Assembly: GCA_048264125.1 (NCBI GenBank)
Contig: JBLXDM010000010.1
Span: 106,682-170,681, forward strand
Length of the DNA: 64,000 nucleotides
Origin: M1-B18 sp048264125
Lineage (GTDB): Bacteria; Bacillota; Clostridia; Peptostreptococcales; Natronincolaceae
Reading direction: 5' to 3'
In this document: piece after piece, positions 16,649 through 25,227 of the stretch
Numbering within the stretch: the first letter of the stretch is position 1
Layout of the letters: each line of letters starts with the position of its first letter
Notes under the pieces: generated by a model
The model's input: the letters and a program-made list of their open reading frames with translations, nothing else
Told to the model about the DNA's origin: nothing
Database searches by the model: none
Position numbers and translations under genes: made by a program

Positions 16649-16734
16649 GCTCTCACCCCTTTGCTGATTTCTTACTCTTGATTTTTTAGTGTCTTATTTT
16701 CTTGATTTCTTACTATTTATCTTACTCTACTAAT

Positions 16735-16763
16735 ATAGTACTATATACTAGATATTGTGTCAA
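16735..16763 (-). promoter_or_regulatory. Promoter of the XRE/membrane-protein operon
   Basis: TTGACA (16758-16763) and TACTAT (16735-16740) on the minus strand are 17 bp apart. The leader to the start codon includes the near-repeats AAGAAATCAAGA and AATCAAGAGTAAGAAATC, possible operator half-sites. Confidence 0.6.
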
Positions 16764-16808
16764 ATATATTTTACATTTATTCGTATATTTTTTACTTTTC
16801 GTTTATAA

Positions 16809-16855
16809 ATGAATAGCCTAGAGCCAAAGGAATCCTTTGGCTCTAGGCTATTCAT
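16809..16855. terminator. Near-perfect 23-bp palindrome, probable terminator
   Basis: The arms 16809-16831 and 16833-16855 are exact reverse complements (ATGAATAGCCTAGAGCC...) with a 1-nt centre. It lies just after the HD gene stop. The T-tract is weak on both strands, so a terminator is likely but not certain. Confidence 0.55.
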
Positions 16856-16878
16856 GCGTTTAATTTATATCGATGCCT

Positions 16879-17553
16879 CTATTCCAGTTGAGAACGTAGC
16901 ATCTCAAAGCCCTTTTTATGGGTTAATTCAACCTCTTTATACATGCTTTCATAAAAATCAATGGTAGTCTGACGTCGTCCCTCAGCTATTATTCTTGCAT
17001 GCTCTGTAAAAAATTTATCATAAATACCCTTTAGCTTCCAATGATATTCGTGAAAAAAAGAAGGCTCCTCATCCCCTTCGCCACTAAGCACCTGGCCAGA
17101 CCCATTTAAAGAATACATTTTCTGAGCGATTATGCCACCGTAGGCCAGCGTTCTAGCTATCCCAACTGCTCCTGTAACATCCAGCTTATCTGAATCAAAA
17201 AGTATTTGTGCCTCGATGCTTTCCGGAGGTGAATCATTCCTGTATCTATGTGTTGATATACAGGCCTTAACATGAAGAGCCTTCTCCTCGCTCCATCCTA
17301 TAGAACGAAGAAATTCGTAGGCCATATCAGCTCCTACAATCGCATGATCGCATTGGGGATTATTGTACTGCGCCTCACGCCCTATATCATGCAGCAGCGA
17401 TGCAGCTATAAGCACGTCTTTATCAACATCAAAGCCGGCTGAAATATCAAGGGCATAATATAAAACCCGATATATATGCTGACAGTCGTGGGCTCCATCC
17501 TTCATAAGCTCCAGCATAAAGCCTTCAATTTCCAAATACATTTCTTTTTGCAT
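16879..17553 (-). CDS. HD-domain hydrolase
   Basis: Metal-dependent phosphohydrolase fold of about 224 aa. The metal ligands are visible as H in HDCQHIYRVL (about 21-25), HD in LLHDIGRE (about 54-55) and later Asp in FDSDKLDVTG (about 120). It resembles YedJ/YpgQ-type HD proteins that act on nucleotides, but the substrate cannot be read. It has an AAGGAG site. A cdaR-like gene lies 65 nt upstream in the same direction. Confidence 0.88.
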   Translation of the reverse strand: MQKEMYLEIEGFMLELMKDGAHDCQHIYRVLYYALDISAGFDVDKDVLIAASLLHDIGREAQYNNPQCDHAIVGADMAYEFLRSIGWSEEKALHVKACISTHRYRNDSPPESIEAQILFDSDKLDVTGAVGIARTLAYGGIIAQKMYSLNGSGQVLSGEGDEEPSFFHEYHWKLKGIYDKFFTEHARIIAEGRRQTTIDFYESMYKEVELTHKKGFEMLRSQLE

Positions 17554-17618
17554 AATCCAGCTCCTTATGTAAGTATTTTTCCCACTTTTATCACCAAAGG
17601 CAGTACCCCTTACTTACT

Positions 17619-18758
17619 TCATCGGCACATACTGAAATAATATGCCAGCTCCGTAAGAAATCTCCTATCGGCGGAATTAGCTATAGGATCGATATTTAAT
17701 ACCTCTTTAATTTTATTAAGTCTAAACAGCAGTGTATTTCTATGAATGAATAATGCCTTTGCACTGCTGACTACATTGTAGTTGTTTTTGCAAAGAGCAT
17801 CTGCGGTTTCAACCAACTGCTTTTTTTCCTCTCTTGTAAACAAGGTGTTATATACACTAAAAATATTATCATATGCTTTAATGGTCACAAGGCTTCTATA
17901 GTAATCTACGATATAATCGTTGAAGTAGTGTAGTCCACTCTTTTCCTTTATTTGTAGTGAAAGCTGCTGTGCATGTATATATGAGGTTCTGAGCTTATCT
18001 AATTTTGATTGCATCGAACCCACAAAAACAGAAATTTTACTCATATCCAGTTCCTCAGGCAAATGCCTTGAGAAATTCTTAACATATTCTTCTATAATAA
18101 AGCGACAATCCTTTATTGCCTCATTAGGTTTTCCAACTATTGCTTTAAGCATAATAATATCATTATTTCTTGCTATCGCTATGATATCCTGAGAAGTATA
18201 GCCCTCTGCCTTTAGGAGGGCCTCCATCACCTGTTGAGGATTATTCTTCAAATCATGCTTTATAATTATGGCAGCTCTTAGTAGCTCCTGAATAAGCCCC
18301 AGCTCTACAGCCATGGCTGCTGCAACGGAAATATCCCCATGCTCCTCAAGAAAAAGAAAATACAAAAACTCCTCGGCCTTATCCCTTCGCCGTTCCCCCA
18401 CCATTTGAAGCTCATATTCCAGCATTGCCTCCATAAAGCTCTTTAAAAGATTGGCATAGATATGTACCGTCTCCGGATTTCCGGTAACACAGATTACTCC
18501 CTCGTGCTTGTTTTTGTAATCAATAAACATGTTAACCCCAGGCTTTGTTCCAAGAAATCTGTGGTTATCCCTCACTACACCTGAGTCTATCGTTCCATTC
18601 AGCATACCATAGGCCACCTCATGGAAATCGCCTATACGTGAAGCATCCTTACTGGCAATGATTATCCCTTGGTCATTCATTATATTGATGTTATGCTCTA
18701 AATTTTTAGCTGTCTTATCTAAAAATTTTTGTGCTAATGCTGGATCAAGTATTGACAT
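17619..18758 (-). CDS. CdaR family regulator (sugar-diacid recognition type)
   Basis: The N-terminal Diacid_rec domain (LDPALAQKFLDKTAKNLE; INIMNDQGIIIAS; to about 135) is followed by a linker. The C-terminal PucR-type helix-turn-helix (AKALFIHRNTLLFRLNKI, about 335-352) is present. In E. coli CdaR senses glucarate/galactarate/glycerate. No sugar-acid genes are nearby, so the target is unknown. Length of 379 aa is normal. Confidence 0.9.
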   Translation of the reverse strand: MSILDPALAQKFLDKTAKNLEHNINIMNDQGIIIASKDASRIGDFHEVAYGMLNGTIDSGVVRDNHRFLGTKPGVNMFIDYKNKHEGVICVTGNPETVHIYANLLKSFMEAMLEYELQMVGERRRDKAEEFLYFLFLEEHGDISVAAAMAVELGLIQELLRAAIIIKHDLKNNPQQVMEALLKAEGYTSQDIIAIARNNDIIMLKAIVGKPNEAIKDCRFIIEEYVKNFSRHLPEELDMSKISVFVGSMQSKLDKLRTSYIHAQQLSLQIKEKSGLHYFNDYIVDYYRSLVTIKAYDNIFSVYNTLFTREEKKQLVETADALCKNNYNVVSSAKALFIHRNTLLFRLNKIKEVLNIDPIANSADRRFLTELAYYFSMCR

Positions 18759-18857
18759 ATTATTACATCCTCACTTTATGAAGGTTCTTTATAATACATT
18801 TTAAATATAAATTAATTTATTTGTCAATGTGCAAACTGTCTTTAAAGGCTTATATAG

Positions 18858-19035
18858 CTAAGGAAATTGCATAATACCATAAAAGCACATATATATTCTA
18901 GTTTATGCAAAGCTAAAAGTTTATCGCGCATTGCCTAGGGCTAATAACATAACACTTAAGCCTGTGGGGCACTAAGCAGGAAACCTTTGACTTTGTATAA
19001 ACATACTACTCCTCTTTATTATGCAATTTCCTCAG
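18858..19035. repeat. Repeat family A copy (MITE-like), inverted orientation
   Basis: 178 bp bounded by 19-bp inverted ends (CTAAGGAAATTGCATAATA and its complement at 19017-19035, one mismatch). The interior matches the element at 30558-30743 on the opposite strand. Noncoding. It lies between cdaR-like and pepF. Confidence 0.8.
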
Positions 19036-19038
19036 CTA

Positions 19039-19074
19039 AAAACATAGCCTTTATTATTCCACAGGCTATGTTTT
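19039..19074 (-). terminator. Terminator of pepF
   Basis: The stem AAAACATAGCC/GGCTATGTTTT lies directly after the pepF stop on the minus strand. Confidence 0.65.
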
Positions 19075-19085
19075 CAGCATTGCTG

Positions 19086-20894
19086 CTATATTTCTAACTC
19101 ATCCGTCAGCCTGATAATTTCATCAATCAGGCTTCCTATGTATTCAATCGTATCTCTTAAAGGCTTTTCAGTCGTAATATCGACACCTGCCATTTTAGCC
19201 AGCTCTATTGCATTCTTTGAACCCCCTGCATTAAGCACGCTTCTCCAGTCGTCTATTGCCGGCTGTCCCTCCTGCTTTATCCTTTTACTTACCTCCGTGG
19301 CTATTGTAAGGCCTGCACTGTAGGTATATGGATACAGCCCCATATAATAATGCGGCTGTCGCATCCAGGTTAATTCCGCACCCTCGTTAATTTTCACGGC
19401 ATCTCCCCAGAAGCTCTCCAGCACTTCTCTTTTTAGCTTATTCAATATAGGTGCCTGCACGCTGCCACCGGAATCAATTAGTTTGTATACCTCTCTTTGA
19501 TATGCCGCCTCCAATAAATGTGTTACGAAATTGTGATAGTAGGTTCTACTGACCATAGAAGCCAGCACCCAACGCTTGAATCTCAAATCATCGTTGGTTT
19601 TGATCAAATAATCCGCTAAAAGCATTTCATTCATTGTAGAAGGGGCTTCTATAAAGTATAGTGAAGGTCGAGTATCAAAAATGTTCTGATGCTGATGGGC
19701 AAAATAAAAATGTCCTGCATGCCCCAGCTCATGAGCTAAGACAAAGGCCTCCCTCATCTTTTCCGTCCAGGAAATTAGAATAAAGGGGTGACAGCCATAT
19801 GGGCTAGAGCAGAAGGCTCCGGTAGATTTCCCCTTGTTTTGTACAAAGTCAATCCATCTTTCCTTAAGGCCCCTGTCTATAACCTCCAGATAATCCTCTC
19901 CTAAAACAGACAGGGCACCCTTTATGTAGCTGCCGGCCTTTTCGATGGTTATATCGGGTTCAAAGCCGGGGTCAACCGCCAGCTTAAGGTCTGCAAAGGT
20001 CATTTCCTCCAGTCCATGTATTCTCTGAAGCAGCTTAGCATATTTACGCATATGGGGTGCTAGATGCTCCGTTATCAGATCTATTTGCCTATCATACAGC
20101 TCCCTATCTATATTTTGAGGATGCAGAAGGCTCTCTATTACATTATCAAACCCTCGTAGATTTGCCATTGTCTTTTCCTTCTGTATCTGTGCTTGATATG
20201 CAGCTGATACAGTGTGCTGATATTCTCTAAGCTTTGCTGAGAAAGCTTCAAAGGCAGCTCTTCTGATATCAGTATCTGTCTCGTATTCCCATTCGCCTTC
20301 AAAGAGCACAAAGCTAAGGGGGTATTCATGTCCATCAACGCTGAAGGTCTTAAAATCCATATCCGCCAGCTTTGCTCTATTATATATGGTATAGGGGGTA
20401 TTCATGGTTCCCGCTAATGCAGATAACACCCTCTCTACCTCAGGATGAAGCGCATATTTCTTAACTCTCTTCACTTCCTCCAAATAATTACTATTTTCTT
20501 CCGAAGCCTCAATAGCTTCGTCTATCAGTCCCTCATCCGCCTGTATAATTTCACTTCTGACGAAGCTTAGCCTGCTGTCAAGGCCAGAAACAAAGTTTGA
20601 AGTCTTCATATTCCTTCCTTGGGCCTCACTGTTTAATTGATCGGCTGAAAGATTGAGACTGGCATACACGCTGATAGAATGCAATTTCTGGTACAGCAAT
20701 CCAACGCTGCCCAAGCATTGATTTATCATAGCGGCAGTCCTCAGCCTTCCCTTAAAATTCTCCTCAATTTTCTTGCATAGGGCCTCTGCCTCCATAAAAG
20801 CCGCATTAAACTCATCCTCTGTTTTGAAGAGTGCCGCAAGATCCCAGGTCAAGGACACATCAACATCTTTTCTTTCCAAAACTTTCTTATCCAC
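19086..20894 (-). CDS. pepF: Oligoendopeptidase F (M3 family)
   Basis: Cytoplasmic zinc metallopeptidase that cuts short peptides. The M3 motif HELGH (in LAHELGHAGHFYFAH) with the following Glu helix (FIEAPSTMNEMLLADYL) is at about residues 380-420. The N-terminal PepF domain (WDLAALFKTEDEFN) is complete. Length of 602 aa is normal. The start is GTG with GGGGGAG before it. Confidence 0.95.
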   Translation of the reverse strand: MDKKVLERKDVDVSLTWDLAALFKTEDEFNAAFMEAEALCKKIEENFKGRLRTAAMINQCLGSVGLLYQKLHSISVYASLNLSADQLNSEAQGRNMKTSNFVSGLDSRLSFVRSEIIQADEGLIDEAIEASEENSNYLEEVKRVKKYALHPEVERVLSALAGTMNTPYTIYNRAKLADMDFKTFSVDGHEYPLSFVLFEGEWEYETDTDIRRAAFEAFSAKLREYQHTVSAAYQAQIQKEKTMANLRGFDNVIESLLHPQNIDRELYDRQIDLITEHLAPHMRKYAKLLQRIHGLEEMTFADLKLAVDPGFEPDITIEKAGSYIKGALSVLGEDYLEVIDRGLKERWIDFVQNKGKSTGAFCSSPYGCHPFILISWTEKMREAFVLAHELGHAGHFYFAHQHQNIFDTRPSLYFIEAPSTMNEMLLADYLIKTNDDLRFKRWVLASMVSRTYYHNFVTHLLEAAYQREVYKLIDSGGSVQAPILNKLKREVLESFWGDAVKINEGAELTWMRQPHYYMGLYPYTYSAGLTIATEVSKRIKQEGQPAIDDWRSVLNAGGSKNAIELAKMAGVDITTEKPLRDTIEYIGSLIDEIIRLTDELEI

Positions 20895-21052
20895 TTTTAC
20901 TCCCCCTTATGTTTAATTGTTTTAATTATTCAAAGCTGTTATTAAGCCTCCGATGCTATTGCTTATTGAATACATGCAATACAAATATTCCCATAAAGAT
21001 ATTGTAGCACTTTTTAAATGTACATACAATTTTTTATATATATAAAATTTTG

Positions 21053-21074
21053 ACTAATCAAAAAATTGATTAGT
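21053..21074. promoter_or_regulatory. 9-bp inverted repeat upstream of rpsD
   Basis: ACTAATCAA and TTGATTAGT are separated by AAAA, in the gene-free interval 20895-21209 and about 50 bp upstream of the rpsD -35 box. An operator or short hairpin; function unknown. Confidence 0.4.
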
Positions 21075-21125
21075 GTATTCCCCCATCTGCAAAATTCAAT
21101 TTCCCTTCTAGTTTAAAAGAAAATC

Positions 21126-21154
21126 TTTACAAATTTCTATTTTTTATATATAAT
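21126..21154 (+). promoter_or_regulatory. Promoter of the rpsD paralogue
   Basis: TTTACA (21126-21131) and TATAAT (21149-21154) with a 17-bp spacer. Confidence 0.8.
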
Positions 21155-21159
21155 GGTTT

Positions 21160-21179
21160 TGAAAATGATTTTCATTATC
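21160..21179 (+). promoter_or_regulatory. FUR-family operator (Zur/Fur/PerR box)
   Basis: TGAAAATGATTTTCA is an exact 7-1-7 inverted repeat. Extended to 21179 it matches 16 of 19 bases of the classical Fur box. It begins 6 bp after the -10 box, over the expected transcription start, so it should act as a repressor site. Which regulator (zinc, iron or peroxide) binds cannot be told from the site alone. Confidence 0.65.
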
Positions 21180-21209
21180 ATATATATTGTTTTTTTAGGA
21201 GGAAAGTAA

Positions 21210-21800
21210 ATGGCAACAAAAAATGGTCCCAGGTTCAAGCAGTGTAGAAGATTGGGCTTAAATGTTTGCGGTCATCCCAAGGCTATGGAACGAGCTAAAG
21301 GTGGCACCAGCAGAGCTGATAAAAAGCTCTCTACCTATGGTATTCAACTATTGGAAAAGCAGCGTTTAAAGGCCTATTATGGTGTAATGGAGCGACAACT
21401 AAGGCGCTATGTTGAGATGGCTAATAAAAGCCGCGGCATGACGGGTGAGGCTTTAGTCAGGCTATTGGAATGCAGATTAGACAATATGATTTATAGAATG
21501 GGCTTTGCAGCATCCACCAGACAGGCCCGTCAAATGGTTGTCCATGGACATATTCTACTTAATGGTAAAAGGGTTGATAGACCCTCTCACCCTATCAAGG
21601 TTGGAGATGTCATTTCCTTAAGGGAAAAATCCCTCAAGACCTTTTCCGAAGTCTTTGAAGCTAATCACTTAAACAGTTTTCCTTACATTGAGAAGGATCT
21701 GGCAAAGTACTCTGCTTCATTAATCAAGCTTCCGGAAAGAAGTGAAATTCCAATTGAAATAAATGATCAGCTTATTGTAGAATACTTCTCTACTCGATAA
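21210..21800 (+). CDS. rpsD: Ribosomal protein S4 paralogue without the zinc knuckle
   Basis: Primary 16S-binding small-subunit protein. The S4 RNA-binding domain is clear (ECRLDNMIYRMGFAASTRQA, MVVHGHILLNGKRVD). The N terminus GPRFKQCRRLGLNVCGHPKA has only two Cys and lacks the four-Cys zinc knuckle of the common Clostridial S4, so this is the C-minus form. It is not in the usual rpsM-rpsK-rpsD-rpoA operon. With the FUR-type operator upstream, a zinc-saving backup copy is likely, though a Fur or PerR link is possible. AGGAGG precedes the ATG. Confidence 0.92.
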   Translation: MATKNGPRFKQCRRLGLNVCGHPKAMERAKGGTSRADKKLSTYGIQLLEKQRLKAYYGVMERQLRRYVEMANKSRGMTGEALVRLLECRLDNMIYRMGFAASTRQARQMVVHGHILLNGKRVDRPSHPIKVGDVISLREKSLKTFSEVFEANHLNSFPYIEKDLAKYSASLIKLPERSEIPIEINDQLIVEYFSTR

Positions 21801-21823
21801 GCTTATTAAGCCTAGGAGAGTTA

Positions 21824-22543
21824 ATGATGATTGTTGGAGTTAATAGCAGTAAATTAAAAGCAAGCTCTAAATATGAGGCCTATTATTTCTGGGAAAACCT
21901 CATTCATACTGATGCCCCCATATGGGAAAATGGCTTCAGAAATCTGCCATTGACAGAGGACTCCATCTTTATTTACACCGTTGTAATGGATTATGAAAAG
22001 GACTTTTTGAAAAGCGGGTGGGCCTATTATCCTGATGTGTATTCCCTATTAGGCTTTCTCCAGCATGTATTTCTTCCAACCGCTTTTTTCACCCTATTGG
22101 ATGATACCGTGGAGGGCTTTAATATTCCCCTTGCCACCGGTGAAGAGCTGCTGAATATTATGTGCCAATTGGAGGAGGAGCTGGATATAGACAAGGTCGA
22201 CAAAATGAAGGATCAAATAAGAATCCTCCAAGAGCTATGGCGCTATTCCGAGGAAAGCAGCCTTGAAATGCTGAAGCAATTTTCAGGCTCCTTCAATAGC
22301 AGCTGGAAAAACAGCAGCGGTAAGCTGGTTTATTTCAAGCTTTTCAGTTCACCCTCCGAAATAGGCAGCTATGTACTAAAGGGCGGAGATACTGAGGAAG
22401 AGGCCTTTATTGATGTCATTGAGGAAGAGATAGGAATGACTCAGGTGCAATGGCAGGATATATGTGAAAATGTATATAAGGATGCCTTTATCAGAAAGAA
22501 ATTCATTGATATACTAAATTATAAAATAGGCTGTTTGGTTTAG
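21824..22543 (+). CDS. Hypothetical protein downstream of rpsD
   Basis: 239 aa, soluble, acidic and without signal or membrane segments. It has a helical middle (ELLNIMCQLEEELDIDKVDKMKDQI). No family recognised. It starts 23 nt after rpsD with an AGGAG site (ATG at 21824 or 21827) and ends at a terminator, so it is probably cotranscribed with rpsD and shares its regulation. Confidence 0.7.
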   Translation: MMIVGVNSSKLKASSKYEAYYFWENLIHTDAPIWENGFRNLPLTEDSIFIYTVVMDYEKDFLKSGWAYYPDVYSLLGFLQHVFLPTAFFTLLDDTVEGFNIPLATGEELLNIMCQLEEELDIDKVDKMKDQIRILQELWRYSEESSLEMLKQFSGSFNSSWKNSSGKLVYFKLFSSPSEIGSYVLKGGDTEEEAFIDVIEEEIGMTQVQWQDICENVYKDAFIRKKFIDILNYKIGCLV

Positions 22544-22549
22544 GTAGGA

Positions 22550-22596
22550 GGAGCTTTGTCCCTATGGAAATATGCATAGGTGCAAAGCTCCTTTTT
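22550..22596 (+). terminator. Terminator of the rpsD operon
   Basis: The stem GGAGCTTTG/CAAAGCTCC is followed by TTTTT, with an inner CCTATG/CATAGG pair. Confidence 0.85.
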
Positions 22597-22697
22597 ATTC
22601 AGCAAGCTTGATAGTCTGACGACAAGGGCTGCCAGCTCCTGCTGCTCAGGGCTAAGCCCTGACCTCATCATTTATTAATCCTTGGCCTTAAGTCCGC

Positions 22698-23993
22698 CTA
22701 TCCTTTTGCTAAGACTCTGCTGACCCTTCGGACATATCTGCTTAAGGCTCTGACTCCATCGTGAGGCTCTCCTGCATAATTTATTGACATATACCCACAA
22801 GCCGTAATCCTACAGATACCGGCAGAATAAAAAATCCTTGATAGCTCTTCAATTTGCCCGCCACTACAGCTAAGTCCTACAGTCTGGAGGTAGCCCTTCT
22901 GCTGTCTTAAAAGTCCAAGTAGTTCCCCTCGTTTTATCGGCATAACCCATATATTTCTAAAAAGCGGTGAGGCCTTAAGGACAGTGCTGTAATCCATCAT
23001 CACCCCAAAGCTCCTGTTCTCATTGGTTATAAGCCGCTTATCCCCTAGTAGCTCCTCCATCTCTACCAGCTGATGGCTCCAGGTGATTTGTGATTGTATA
23101 TCCATAGTTCTTTCGGCAGCCGGAAATTTCTCATTCACAGCCTCTATTTGTCTTGCCAGCCTAATGGAAAAATCCTCCAGCTCCGCTTTATCCTCAGTCT
23201 CAAAGAAAACACATTGTGGAGAGCTGCAGTATAGCTGGTCCGTCAGACAGATATCCCTAGCCAAGCCCTCCATGTCCTCCTCCATATCTTCATTTTCTGT
23301 AAAATATGCAAAGCTCAGCTTATGCCCCCATTCAATTATGGGGACTGTCGGAGGAGCCATCTGTCGTATTGCGCCGATTGCTTCATCGGATCCCCATACC
23401 ACAATTCCATTAGCAAGCCCTAGCAGGCTATTGATAACCTCCTTATTTTTAGAGGAAATTTCTAATACATAAATATAGGGCTTCAAGCGAGGCTCAAGCC
23501 TTACCAGCTCCAGCAGCAGCCTAGAGGAGAGTCCTCCCTCATTTTCAGGTAGCTTCAATATGTTTATATTACCCGTCAGGAGTCCTTCAATAACGCTGAA
23601 GGCAGAAAGCCCCAAAGCATTGCCGGCACCGATGTGAATTAATACTCCCAGTGGATAGTTCCTTTCCTCAAAGCCTAATCCAACGGCCTCCCATTCAAAG
23701 GGACAGGTCCCCAGCTCCGCCTGCAGCTTTTTAAGCAGGGTATCCTTTTTTAAGCCTGCTACTGCCTCCCTTACATAGTCTTCAGCGGCCCATTGCTGTA
23801 TACCTAAAGCCACCAGCTCCTCGACAACCTCAGCTTGGTTTATCTCTTTTGATAAAATGTGACAGGCATCAATAATTGCCATCGGTGGAGGGGGCTCCTG
23901 CATTAGGTCCTCTTGCAGCACAGATTTAAGCTCAGTTAGTCTATTTATAAAGTCCTCCTTTAAAATCCCCTCACCTCTATAAATATTATCCAT
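22698..23993 (-). CDS. LuxC-type acyl-CoA/acyl-protein reductase
   Basis: Reduces an activated fatty acyl group to aldehyde with NADPH. Family marks are the Rossmann-like block LGVLIHIGAGNALGLSAFSVIEGLLTGN (quoted as GAGNALGLSAFSVIEG) at about 140, and the putative catalytic Cys in QLYCSSPQC near 270. Length of 431 aa fits LuxC. It overlaps the luxE-like gene by 8 nt, so the two are translationally coupled. No luxAB luciferase or luxD genes are present, so the product is not light; aldehyde or alcohol formation for lipids is more likely. Confidence 0.87.
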   Translation of the reverse strand: MDNIYRGEGILKEDFINRLTELKSVLQEDLMQEPPPPMAIIDACHILSKEINQAEVVEELVALGIQQWAAEDYVREAVAGLKKDTLLKKLQAELGTCPFEWEAVGLGFEERNYPLGVLIHIGAGNALGLSAFSVIEGLLTGNINILKLPENEGGLSSRLLLELVRLEPRLKPYIYVLEISSKNKEVINSLLGLANGIVVWGSDEAIGAIRQMAPPTVPIIEWGHKLSFAYFTENEDMEEDMEGLARDICLTDQLYCSSPQCVFFETEDKAELEDFSIRLARQIEAVNEKFPAAERTMDIQSQITWSHQLVEMEELLGDKRLITNENRSFGVMMDYSTVLKASPLFRNIWVMPIKRGELLGLLRQQKGYLQTVGLSCSGGQIEELSRIFYSAGICRITACGYMSINYAGEPHDGVRALSRYVRRVSRVLAKG

Positions 23994-25113
23994 TTAACCC
24001 CTCCTTCATATGCTCTGAGGCTGCTACGGCACAGCTTCTTACCTTGGCTGAGCCTGCCCTGCCAATCACTTCAAAATATGGGGTTTCTATTCCACAGCCA
24101 CAGCCTCTTCCATCCCTCAGCACCGCAATATCCCCCATCATTATAGAAGAAATAGGCATCGATGATACCAAAGGACTGATAAAGCTTAGGAAGCCCGGTT
24201 CATTATAGCCCAAGGGCTCCAGCGTTTTTACATCCCGAATAACTACTCTGCTCCATATAGGCACATGCATATGATGCCTTTTACATTCTGGGTATGCGAC
24301 GCTATGCTCTACAGCACTATAAAAATCTCTACAGTTTTCTGTGGGAATGCCTAAAAGCTCCTCCACCATATGATAAAGCTCGATTTTATCTATCATCATG
24401 TCATCAAACCGTTTCCAGCCGCCGCCCGTCAGCACCAATGACCTTTTGCTCAGTCTTAGGGGCTTGATGCCTGCCTCCTTCATCATTTTAAGCAGCATAT
24501 ATAAATATGAGGGAAAGCCCATTATCCTAACGGGTAGTCTCTGTCTATTAAAGCTTATAAGGGCTCTCATCACTCCAAAATAATCTATTTCATAGCCTTC
24601 TCCCAACGACCGAAGGACAAAAACCCGCTCCTTTGCGGGGGCAAATCTTGTCATCCCAAGGGCAACCTTTATGTTACCGGCCTCATTCCCCTTTTTAGGC
24701 TCATAGCCCAGCATTAGATAATTGGTGGGAATAATTGATATAAAACCATGATGCTTCATAGCCTTTATAGCCATTTTTGTCCCCAGCCTCAGGGAAGAGG
24801 CGTCCAAAAATATCTGACTCTTCTGTCCCTCCGTCCCGGAGGAGGTTGCGTGAACCTCTATAGCCTCTCTATTGATGCTTAGTATCTCGTGATGCTTTAA
24901 AAAATGTGCCGGTATCGCGGGAATCCTATTGCAATCCTTTATAGAGCTGATTTCATCAGCAGAAAAATCATTATGATCAAGAAGCCTGCGGTAAAAATCG
25001 CAATTCTGGCCATGATGCTCTATAGACTCCTTCATAGCAGCTACAAATAGACCTTCACTTCCCTCATGGTCGTATATTTTATTATAGGAAAAAAGCCGTT
25101 CCCTTGCCTTCAT
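23986..25113 (-). CDS. LuxE-type acyl-protein synthetase
   Basis: ATP-dependent enzyme that activates a fatty acid and loads it for the reductase. The ANL-like motif TSSGTEGQKSQI (about 88-99) and the block LVLTGGGWKRFDD (about 215-227) are visible. Length of 375 aa is typical. First gene of a two-gene operon with LuxC. GGGGGAGG precedes the ATG. Confidence 0.88.
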   Translation of the reverse strand: MKARERLFSYNKIYDHEGSEGLFVAAMKESIEHHGQNCDFYRRLLDHNDFSADEISSIKDCNRIPAIPAHFLKHHEILSINREAIEVHATSSGTEGQKSQIFLDASSLRLGTKMAIKAMKHHGFISIIPTNYLMLGYEPKKGNEAGNIKVALGMTRFAPAKERVFVLRSLGEGYEIDYFGVMRALISFNRQRLPVRIMGFPSYLYMLLKMMKEAGIKPLRLSKRSLVLTGGGWKRFDDMMIDKIELYHMVEELLGIPTENCRDFYSAVEHSVAYPECKRHHMHVPIWSRVVIRDVKTLEPLGYNEPGFLSFISPLVSSMPISSIMMGDIAVLRDGRGCGCGIETPYFEVIGRAGSAKVRSCAVAASEHMKEGLNG

Positions 25114-25175
25114 TTTTACCTCCCCCTTTTCTTTCCTTTATTTTACAGGATTTTTAAAGTTTAATCAAATAAACG

Positions 25176-25215
25176 AAAAAACAGACCTGCTCTTAAATTA
25201 AGCATGTCTGTTTTT
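25176..25215. terminator. Bidirectional terminator
   Basis: The stem AAAAACAGAC/GTCTGTTTTT with T-runs on both sides lies between the MCP gene end and luxE start. Confidence 0.75.
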
Positions 25216-25227
25216 AGGATGTCAGTA

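Noticed and set aside
22698..25113. Possible bioluminescence operon
   Set aside because: luxA, luxB and luxD are absent; only the aldehyde-forming pair is present.
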